Assembly (NCBI GenBank): GCA_030431355.1
Contig: JAUIJG010000350.1
Span: forward strand, 1 to 5,627
Direction: 5' to 3'
Length of the DNA stretch: 5,627 nucleotides
From: a bacterium
GTDB lineage: Bacteria; Cyanobacteriota; Vampirovibrionia; Obscuribacterales; Obscuribacteraceae
In this document: positions 1 through 5,148 of the stretch, in pieces
Layout of the letters: every line of letters starts with the position of its first letter
How positions within the stretch are numbered: position 1 is the first letter of the stretch
Position numbers and translations under genes: made by a program
The notes under the pieces: model-generated
Seen by the model: only the letters and a program-made list of their open reading frames with translations
What the model was told of the DNA's origin: nothing
Databases searched by the model: none

Positions 1-2899
1 GACAGGCTTCGCATTCCGTGTCATTGGGATCGCACACCGCACCTGATACCACTGGAATCACCTGGGGCTGCTCAATTGTGGATTGGACCGCATTGAGGGC
101 TCCACGATGGAATGTGGACTTCTCGGTGTAAGTGGCGCTGGTTGTACGCAAGTAGTAGGTTGTCTTCAGCCCCTTGGTCCAGGCAGCTTTGTACAGTTCA
201 TCCAACTTCTTACCATTCGGCTCACAAACATAGAGATTGAGACTCTGGGCTTGATCGATCCATTTCTGCCTTCTAGCACCGCACTCCACCAACCAGAGAG
301 GATCGATTTCAAAAGCGGTTGCGTAAACGGCTTTGATATCATCAGGAATTCTCTCGATGGGCATGACGCTGCCATCAAAGTATTTAAGGTCGTGAATCAT
401 TACTTCATCCCAGATTCCGAGCTTCTTCAGCTCTTTGACCAGGTAGGTGTTGATCACAGTGAACTCACCGGAAAGGTTGGACTTCACGTAAAGGTTCTGG
501 AACGTCGGCTCCACCGAAGGACTGACACCGGCAATGTTGGCGATGGTGGCAGTCGGTGCTATGGCCAGACAGTTGCTGTTCCGCATACCATGCTTCTTGA
601 TGTGCTCTCTGATCGGAGCCCAGTCAAGCTTGGAGGAACGATCCAGCTCCAAATACTCTCCGCCTTCGGCGCCTAGAGCCTTTCTCGATTGGTCAAGAAG
701 CTCAATGCTATCGATGGGAAGAACACCTTTGCTCCAGAGAGAGCCTTCATAACTGGGATAACGTCCTCTCTCTTCAGCCAACTCACTGCTGGCGCCGATG
801 GCATAGTAGCTGATCGCTTCATATACGGTATCGGCAAATTCCACAGCGTCTTTGGAAGCGTAGGGAATGTTCAAAGATAGGAGTGCATCCTGGAATCCCA
901 TCATGCCCATGCCCACAGGACGATGCTGTAAGTTTGAGTTTCTAGCCTTGGGAACGCTGTAGAAGTTGATGTCTATAACGTTGTCCAGCATTCTCATCGC
1001 TGTACGACAGGTGTTGGCCAGCTTCTCGTGATTGAGCTTGCCGTCTTTCAAATGAGCAACCAGGTTTATTGAACCGAGATTACAGACAGCCGTCTCTTTG
1101 TCTGAAGTATTGAGAGTGATCTCGGTACAAAGGTTGGAGCTATGTACCACACCTTTATGCTGCTGAGGGCTTCTCAGATTGCAAGGATCGTTGAAAGTAA
1201 TCCATGGGTGACCTGTCTCGAAGAGCATGGAGAGGAGTTTGCGCCAGAGGGTCACGGCGGAAACTTGTTTGGATAGTTTCATCTCACCGCGAGCAGCCTT
1301 CTCTTCGTACCGTTCATAAGCAATCTTGAATTCAGTTCCGTAGAGATCATGCAGATCGGCAACTTCATCAGGGCTGAACAGGGTCCACTTCTCGTCATTC
1401 ATGACACGGTGCATGAACAGATCGGGAATCCAGGCGGCAGTGTTCATGTCGTGGGTGCGGCGACGATCGTCACCGGTGTTTTTGCGCAGTTCAAGGAACT
1501 CTTCGATGTCCGAGTGCCACACTTCAAGATAACAGCAGACTGCTCCTTTTCTCTTACCACCCTGGTTCACAGCGACAGCGGTATCATTTACCACTTTTAA
1601 GAAAGGAACAACTCCCTGGCTCTTGCCGTTGGTGCCTTTAATATGAGCACCCAGGGCACGGACAGGTGTCCAGTCATTTCCAAGACCGCCGCTGAATTTT
1701 GAAAGAAGCGCGTTCTCTCTGATGGACTCATAGATTCCGGAGAGATCGTCGGAAACTGTGGTCAAGAAACAGGAAGATAGTTGAGGTCTTCTGGTTCCGG
1801 AGTTGAACAGTGTCGGAGTGGAGGATACAAAATCGAAATTAGAGAGCAGGTTATAGAACTGGATTGCGGTCTGTTCTCTCTTCACTTCGTTGAGAGAAAG
1901 ACCCATGGCCACACGCATCCAGAAAGCCTGGGGTAACTCAAACCGAACTCCGTCATTGTGCAACAGGTATCTGTCATAAATGGTCTGTAAGCCGAGATAC
2001 TGGAATTTAAGATCTCTTGTGCCATCGAGAGCTTTCCCGATTACTTCGAGATCGAACTCTCTAAGACGCTCGTCCAGTAAACCACAGGCGATACCACGAT
2101 CGATGTAAGACTTGAAGTACTCGGCATAGCGATCATTCATAGCCTCGGCGGAGAGCTCTTCCTTCAGCACTTCAGAGCGAACAGTGTGGAGGAGCAAACG
2201 AGCTGTCACATAGCTATAGTTCGGTTCTTTTTCAATCAAAGCCCGGGAGCTGAATATTATCGCTCTCCACAATTCGGCTTCGGATACTCCGTCATAAAGT
2301 CCACCGAGAGAACCATCAAGGATTAGTGCAGTTGATACTTCAGATCCGAAACCGGAGCACGCCTCATCGACGATCTTCTCGATTTCAGCCACGTTGAGAA
2401 GCGTCTTGGTGCCGTCTTTGCGGGTGATGGAGATCTGCCTTTCCATGGAAGAGCTAACAGTGGCTTCTTCCGACTTTCTCTCCTTTGCTCTTTCATCCCT
2501 ATATAGAACGTACTTTCTTGCCACTTCATATTCGCCAGCTCTCATCAAGGCGATCTCGACCTGGTCCTGTACATGTTCTATATGGAACACGCCGCCTTCG
2601 GGAAGTCTACCTTTAAGAGTGCCTTCAATCTGCTCAGTCAGACGTTTGACCAGGTCGCGAATCTTGGAGCTGGCTGTACCGCCTTCGCCTTCCACGGCGA
2701 GGAACGCCTTGGTCATGGCAGTGGCTATTTTCTCGGGACGGAAGTCGGCCACCGAGCCGTTACGTCTGAGTACCTTAAAATCACCGCCACTTCCGGCGGC
2801 ACCATTGGAACCAGTCATACTTATGGAGCTGGTCAGGTTACTTGAGTCCTCTACTGAGCCCGTTTTCTCTGGGTTCTTGTAGGCGGTGGCTTGGTTCAT
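1..2899 (-). CDS. nrdA: Ribonucleoside-diphosphate reductase, class I alpha (large, catalytic) subunit, double ATP-cone type; C-terminal edge cut by window
   Basis: The enzyme reduces ribonucleoside diphosphates to deoxyribonucleotides in the cytoplasm, with a radical-generating NrdB partner. The frame is open from the ATG at 2899 to the left edge, showing 966 residues. After a Gly/Ser-rich leader (1-40) comes a first ATP-cone (about 41-140, FKVLRRNGSV to YVLYRDERAK), then a second (about 155-245, ISITRKDGTK) that aligns with the single cone of E. coli NrdA. The barrel carries C377 (LSSCFLT) and C606 (AVCNLGSINL) as the reducible pair, N589/C591/E593 (NLCTEI) as thiyl-radical site, and Y915-Y916 (TTYYLRT) for radical transfer. 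The tail TECEAC (C963, C966) is the thioredoxin/glutaredoxin-recycled pair; probably only a final residue or two and the stop lie outside. Length fits P. aeruginosa NrdA. The start is fixed by GGAGG seven bases upstream. No frameshift or missing catalytic residue was seen. Confidence 0.98.
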   Translation of the reverse strand, partial: MNQATAYKNPEKTGSVEDSSNLTSSISMTGSNGAAGSGGDFKVLRRNGSVADFRPEKIATAMTKAFLAVEGEGGTASSKIRDLVKRLTEQIEGTLKGRLPEGGVFHIEHVQDQVEIALMRAGEYEVARKYVLYRDERAKERKSEEATVSSSMERQISITRKDGTKTLLNVAEIEKIVDEACSGFGSEVSTALILDGSLGGLYDGVSEAELWRAIIFSSRALIEKEPNYSYVTARLLLHTVRSEVLKEELSAEAMNDRYAEYFKSYIDRGIACGLLDERLREFDLEVIGKALDGTRDLKFQYLGLQTIYDRYLLHNDGVRFELPQAFWMRVAMGLSLNEVKREQTAIQFYNLLSNFDFVSSTPTLFNSGTRRPQLSSCFLTTVSDDLSGIYESIRENALLSKFSGGLGNDWTPVRALGAHIKGTNGKSQGVVPFLKVVNDTAVAVNQGGKRKGAVCCYLEVWHSDIEEFLELRKNTGDDRRRTHDMNTAAWIPDLFMHRVMNDEKWTLFSPDEVADLHDLYGTEFKIAYERYEEKAARGEMKLSKQVSAVTLWRKLLSMLFETGHPWITFNDPCNLRSPQQHKGVVHSSNLCTEITLNTSDKETAVCNLGSINLVAHLKDGKLNHEKLANTCRTAMRMLDNVIDINFYSVPKARNSNLQHRPVGMGMMGFQDALLSLNIPYASKDAVEFADTVYEAISYYAIGASSELAEERGRYPSYEGSLWSKGVLPIDSIELLDQSRKALGAEGGEYLELDRSSKLDWAPIREHIKKHGMRNSNCLAIAPTATIANIAGVSPSVEPTFQNLYVKSNLSGEFTVINTYLVKELKKLGIWDEVMIHDLKYFDGSVMPIERIPDDIKAVYATAFEIDPLWLVECGARRQKWIDQAQSLNLYVCEPNGKKLDELYKAAWTKGLKTTYYLRTTSATYTEKSTFHRGALNAVQSTIEQPQVIPVVSGAVCDPNDTECEAC

Positions 2900-2911
2900 T
2901 ATCGGTCCTCC
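2900..2911 (-). promoter_or_regulatory. nrdA ribosome binding site
   Basis: On the minus strand GGAGG (2911-2907) is followed by the 7-base spacer ACCGATA and then the ATG at 2899. This near-ideal Shine-Dalgarno spacing settles the nrdA start. The stretch GAGGACCGATA (2910-2900) recurs exactly in front of cobB at 4359-4349. Confidence 0.85.
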
Positions 2912-2940
2912 GGAATGAGCATATATTGGCGAAAAGACGT

Positions 2941-2971
2941 CCTCTCTTGGTGAGAGGATTACCAAGAAGAG
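2941..2971 (-). other. Two mutually exclusive hairpins in the nrdA leader
   Basis: Hairpin 1 pairs CCTCTC (2957-2952) with GAGAGG (2946-2941) around a 5-base loop. Hairpin 2 pairs CTCT-T-CTTGGT (2971-2961) with ACCAAGAGAG (2951-2942), giving 10 bp with one bulged base and a 9-base loop. Both need the bases at 2942-2946, so only one can form at a time. Hairpin 2 is longer and should be favoured in free RNA. A ribosome finishing the short upstream frame would sit on its 5' arm. Confidence 0.5.
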
Positions 2972-3003
2972 CGTCGGGCGCAACAAAAGCTAGTTTTTGT
3001 CAC
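2959..3003 (-). CDS. Possible leader peptide upstream of nrdA (14 residues, or 19 from an upstream ATG)
   Basis: A GTG at 3003-3001 follows GAGAGG (3016-3011) at a 7-base spacing, the same spacing as the nrdA ribosome binding site. The frame reads M(V)TKTSFCCARRSSW and stops at TAA (2961-2959). An in-frame ATG at 3018 would give 19 residues, but its GAGG sits only three bases away. The peptide has tandem Cys and tandem Arg codons and ends in Trp. Its last codons form the 5' arm of hairpin 2, and codons 7-10 lie in the 3' arm of the long-range stem. Translation would therefore melt both structures, as in leader-peptide attenuation. A frame this short can arise by chance, so this is a hypothesis. 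Confidence 0.27.
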   Translation of the reverse strand: MTKTSFCCARRSSW

Positions 3004-3040
3004 TAGACGTCCTCTCATGGTCCTCGAAGAGTTAGCGCCC

Positions 3041-3601
3041 TAAGTACTCGGGTGGGTAGTCTGGCTTCCGAATCAAATCAAATCTCAATTTCTGCTTTGA
3101 ATTTAGATTCAGGTAACAGTTGCGGGACAGCGGTGGAATTGCACCACACTTCCCCCACCAAGCTGCAAAAATGCAGCTCCGTGATTGCCGAGTACTATGG
3201 TATGTGTGTGATTTCCCTTATTTTTTTCAGGTGCTACGAAGTTAACACTCACAGACACAAACTGCAATAACTGCAATTGGATATACATTGACGATATCGA
3301 TTTGAACAAAACCCACGGCCTGGGCTGTTCGCATGAAATCAAGTAGAGAGAGTTTCCTTTATTGAAATACCTTCATAGCCGATTAGCTATACACGATATA
3401 TGGACCGTATGCCTTCTGTTTTATTTGCCTGATCTTTGGCTCAGGCTGCTAATAAACGGGAATCGATATGCGGTCGACACCCATTCGATATACAAGAATC
3501 AACTTCCCTGGTGCCACCGCAAAAGGAGCAAATCCGATGGTGGTGCCATAGCACACTTTTGTTGAGATAACCATCAAAAGCCGGGTTAACTTCCGAACAC
3601 T
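3041..3601. other. Gene-free intergenic stretch between cobB and the nrdA leader
   Basis: No reading frame here looks like a real gene: the short frames on both strands lack ribosome binding sites and recognisable protein character. Visible small elements are a perfect 7-bp hairpin (3161-3178), a tandem 9-mer AACTGCAAT (3260-3268 and 3269-3277), a T-run on the plus strand (about 3220-3228) with no stem before it, and four CGATAT motifs (3292, 3394, 3464, 3486). The nrdA promoter must lie here or in the leader, but I could not find a convincing -35/-10 pair. No clear terminator follows cobB. Confidence 0.6.
3161..3178. other. Perfect 7-bp inverted repeat with A4 loop
   Basis: AGCTGCA (3161-3167) and TGCAGCT (3172-3178) flank AAAA. 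It could be a hairpin in the far upstream nrdA leader or a dyad operator. Neither strand has a T-run directly after it, so it does not look like an intrinsic terminator. Confidence 0.5.
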
Positions 3602-4345
3602 TTAGTGACGTAGTGCTTTGACGGCATCCAGAAGAAGAGGAAGAACCTCGCCTCCCGGGGCCTTGAAAAATAGCTGACAGCTGCTGGTCAAAGGTGTCTC
3701 TTCCGGATTTACTTCAATAAGAAAAGCGCCTTTCATAAGCCCTGCCACCGGGAGTGATGCGGCTGGTTGAACTATCCCGGAAGTGCCTACGACTATCAAA
3801 ACTTCAGCACCTTCGCATTCGGCTAGACCCCGGTTTAAACAAGCGGAAGAGAGAGACTCGCCAAACCACACCACATCAGGTCTTGTCTGGGAACCACAGT
3901 GACAAAGCGGCGGTTTGGTTAATCCCAGGGGGACATCCGCCACCGGATGCCCACTATCAAAACATTTGAAGCGGCTTATGCTTCCATGCAATTCAATCAC
4001 GTCCGTTGACCCGGCTTTCTGATGCAATCCATCAACATTTTGAGTAACGACCGGAACCTCCAAACCGATTTCTTCGAAGGCGGAAATAGCAAAATGACCG
4101 GGGTTGGGAGAAACTTCGGCAAGTTTCGTGCGGCGCCAGTCATACCACTGCCAGACAAGTTCAGGATCGCTTCTGAATCCCTCCGGTGTGGCCAAGTCCT
4201 CTGGATTATATTTAGCCCAGAGTCCCGTCTGTGCTTCGCGAAATGTGGGGATGCCGCTCTCCCTTGAGGCGCCGGCTCCGCTCAAAACTACAAGCTTTTC
4301 CAGGGGGGCTATTTTTGCTGCAGCTTCTCTTATTAATGAATCCAT
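3602..4345 (-). CDS. cobB: NAD-dependent protein lysine deacylase, class III sirtuin (CobB type)
   Basis: The enzyme uses NAD+ to remove acetyl and, in this class, succinyl-type groups from protein lysines in the cytoplasm, yielding nicotinamide and O-acyl-ADP-ribose. The 247 residues cover the whole Sir2 fold: the NAD motif SGAGASRESGIPTFR (22-36), Y68 and R71 in WYDWRR (the Y-x2-R acyl-recognition pair of class III), TQNVDGLH (101-108), catalytic H120 in ELHGS, DVVWFGE (157-163) and VVGTSG (185-190). The zinc region shows C128, C148 and C150 (KCFDSG and CHCG) rather than two C-x2-C pairs; E. coli CobB has a similar CSQSG/CHCC layout, so this is probably a family trait and not damage. ATG 4345 follows GAGG at a 10-base spacing. 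It runs the same way as nrdA, but a 702-bp gap argues against one operon. Confidence 0.95.
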   Translation of the reverse strand: MDSLIREAAAKIAPLEKLVVLSGAGASRESGIPTFREAQTGLWAKYNPEDLATPEGFRSDPELVWQWYDWRRTKLAEVSPNPGHFAISAFEEIGLEVPVVTQNVDGLHQKAGSTDVIELHGSISRFKCFDSGHPVADVPLGLTKPPLCHCGSQTRPDVVWFGESLSSACLNRGLAECEGAEVLIVVGTSGIVQPAASLPVAGLMKGAFLIEVNPEETPLTSSCQLFFKAPGGEVLPLLLDAVKALRH

Positions 4346-4348
4346 TTC

Positions 4349-4359
4349 TATCGGTCCTC
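4349..4359 (-). promoter_or_regulatory. cobB ribosome binding site, identical over 11 nt to that of nrdA
   Basis: GAGGACCGATA (4359-4349) precedes the ATG at 4345 by three further bases (GAA). The same 11-mer lies directly in front of the nrdA ATG, where the purine core is longer (GGAGG) and the spacing 7 rather than 10. Confidence 0.7.
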
Positions 4360-4408
4360 AGGAAGTAATAGATGCAGCGCCTTTCGATGTGGCACACTTC
4401 GATGCGAA

Positions 4409-4468
4409 GCTAATCGCTGCGATGGTAGTCGCTGCGACGCTAATCGCTGCGATGGTAGTCGCTGCGAT
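4409..4468. repeat. 15-bp tandem repeat, four units (30-bp higher-order unit x 2)
   Basis: Alternating units GCTAATCGCTGCGAT and GGTAGTCGCTGCGAC/T start at 4409, 4424, 4439 and 4454. Each contains the dyad TCG-CTG-CGA (4414, 4429, 4444, 4459). The array lies in the cobB upstream region. Because 15 is divisible by three, overlapping frames on both strands show five-residue repeats, but no ribosome binding site supports translation. Confidence 0.9.
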
Positions 4469-4496
4469 GGAATTCCTTCCGCTTCCAAACTCAAAG

Positions 4497-4588
4497 CCCA
4501 ACAGCTTCCTCTTCTACGCCTTCGCCCAACAGCTTCCTCTTCTGCGCCTTCGCCCAACAGCTTCCTCTTCTGCGCCTTCGCCCAACAG
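4497..4588. repeat. 28-bp tandem repeat, three full units plus 8 bp
   Basis: Units begin with CCCAACAG at 4497, 4525 and 4553, with a partial unit at 4581-4588. Units 2 and 3 are identical; unit 1 differs by one base (TACGCC versus TGCGCC). There are no spacers, so this is not a CRISPR array. As 28 is not a multiple of three, the array is unlikely to encode a repeated peptide. On the cobB-sense strand each unit carries the purine-rich AGAAGAGGAAG. Confidence 0.92.
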
Positions 4589-4608
4589 GGTACCAAAAAT
4601 TCACAAAC

Positions 4609-4627
4609 TGAGGCTAATGTGAGGCTA
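4609..4627. repeat. Direct repeat TGAGGCTA, two copies 11 bp apart
   Basis: Copies lie at 4609-4616 and 4620-4627, one helical turn apart, just upstream of the plus-strand gene at 4653 and in the divergent cobB upstream region. OmpR/PhoB-family regulators bind direct repeats of this spacing, but the sequence matches no operator I know. Confidence 0.45.
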
Positions 4628-4640
4628 CCCTTGTTGTTTT

Positions 4641-4646
4641 TAAAAT
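4641..4646 (+). promoter_or_regulatory. Possible -10 element of the plus-strand gene
   Basis: TAAAAT differs from TATAAT at one base and lies seven bases before the ATG at 4653, which would put transcription start at or next to the start codon. No good -35 hexamer is seen 16-18 bases upstream, so support is weak. Confidence 0.2.
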
Positions 4647-4652
4647 CCGAAT

Positions 4653-5093
4653 ATGTCTTCACCCTTCCCAAATCAAGGCGAATATCTGGCTGGCAGCTTA
4701 GAAATAAGCTTCGATATATATCGCATGCCTTTTAGCTTTAAGAGCAAATCGGCAAAATCAAAGCCTGGCAAATTGAAACAGCTCCCTTACGACGACCGTT
4801 CTCTTTCTGAAATTATGAAAGAGGTGGAAGGCAGGAGCTGTGGATGCGGAGAAAGCGATTGCCAGAGCGACAAAAGCGTCAACAAGGCGTTTAAGCAGAA
4901 CAACCTGTTTGTTGAAAAACGAGAAGGGCAAGATTCTCTGTTCCTGGACGAAGATGATCTGGCTCCTACCATCGACAGAGAAGAAGTAAATAGAACGACC
5001 AACCACGACACTGAGAAAGAAGACCCAGAAGGACAGACCGTGCTGGCGGTAGTTTCGGCAGATTGTTTGAAAGACTTCGACCCGTTTAATTAA
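4653..5093 (+). CDS. Hypothetical 146-residue charged protein with a CGCGESDC motif
   Basis: I do not recognise this protein. The N-terminal third is basic and Ser/Lys-rich (MPFSFKSKSAKSKPGK, residues 25-40); the rest is acidic and polar, ending KDFDPFN. A cysteine cluster SCGCGESDC (about residues 62-70) might bind metal or be redox active. There is no signal peptide or membrane segment, and much of it looks disordered. ATG 4653 comes soon after an in-frame stop (4641-4643). No Shine-Dalgarno precedes it, but TAAAAT at 4641-4646 could be a -10 element for a nearly leaderless transcript. An internal ATG at 4725 (122 residues), also without Shine-Dalgarno, is the alternative start. It is divergent from cobB and convergent with the next gene, so it is probably a single-gene unit. 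Third-base choice looks like real coding sequence. Confidence 0.62.
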   Translation: MSSPFPNQGEYLAGSLEISFDIYRMPFSFKSKSAKSKPGKLKQLPYDDRSLSEIMKEVEGRSCGCGESDCQSDKSVNKAFKQNNLFVEKREGQDSLFLDEDDLAPTIDREEVNRTTNHDTEKEDPEGQTVLAVVSADCLKDFDPFN

Positions 5094-5148
5094 TTAGCAA
5101 GGTAGATTCGAATACTGGGAGACATACTTATCCCCCAGGACTCAATTC

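Larger units (their letters stand above)
2935..3016 (-). repeat. 12-bp direct repeat GAGAGGACGTCT, two copies
   Basis: Identical copies occupy 3016-3005 and 2946-2935 on the minus strand. The upstream copy provides the Shine-Dalgarno-like core for the putative leader peptide. The downstream copy supplies the 3' arm of hairpin 1 and runs into UCUUUU. The CCTCTC segment at 2957-2952 is complementary to the GAGAGG of both copies, so it could pair with either. Confidence 0.8.
2935..3040 (-). promoter_or_regulatory. Candidate structured 5' leader of nrdA mRNA
   Basis: Read as minus-strand RNA, this stretch can form several helices. A long-range stem pairs GGGCGCTAAC (3040-3031) with GTTGCGCCC (2984-2976): 9 bp with one bulged base. 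Inside or next to it, ACAAAA and TTTTGT (3000-2983) form a 6-bp hairpin. Further downstream lie two alternative hairpins (separate entry), then UCUUUU about four bases after the last stem, 24 bases before the ribosome binding site. A short reading frame (3003 or 3018 to 2959) runs through the 3' arm of the long stem and ends in the hairpin region. Such an arrangement is typical of attenuation or translation-coupled leaders, but it matches no riboswitch class I recognise. No promoter was identified, so transcription across this region is assumed. Confidence 0.4.

Noticed and set aside
83..676. 197-codon plus-strand reading frame
   Set aside because: It is antisense to the strongly conserved nrdA coding sequence (residues about 742-939) and has no recognisable protein character.
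2394..2882. 162-codon plus-strand reading frame
   Set aside because: It lies antisense to the nrdA ATP-cones and is explained by their codon pattern.
2920..2926. CATATAT near the nrdA start as an NrdR box or -10 element
   Set aside because: Only about 9 of 16 NrdR positions match, and no -35 hexamer lies at a suitable distance on the minus strand.
3161..3228. Hairpin at 3161-3178 plus the plus-strand T-run near 3220 as a terminator
   Set aside because: The T-run is more than 40 bases from the hairpin and there is no plus-strand gene upstream to terminate.
3109..3342. Short minus-strand frame (77 codons) and overlapping plus-strand frame (3052-3270)
   Set aside because: Neither has a plausible ribosome binding site or protein-like composition, and they overlap on opposite strands.
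3362..3565. 67-codon plus-strand frame
   Set aside because: No Shine-Dalgarno, unusual composition and no recognisable domain.
4497..4588. CRISPR array
   Set aside because: The 28-bp repeat length is CRISPR-like, but units are directly adjacent without spacers and no cas gene is present.
4104..4622. 172-codon plus-strand reading frame
   Set aside because: Half is antisense to cobB and the rest is tandem-repeat translation (LIAAMVVAA), with no ribosome binding site.
4348..4671. 107-codon minus-strand reading frame with a five-residue repeat (PSQRL/ASQRL)
   Set aside because: It needs a TTG start without a ribosome binding site, runs through a 28-bp array that shifts frame each unit, and ends at cobB's ribosome binding site. 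Its repeats simply reflect the tandem DNA arrays.
5115..5138. Intrinsic terminator after the plus-strand gene
   Set aside because: CTGGG and CCCAG give only a 5-bp stem with a 14-base loop and no following T-run.
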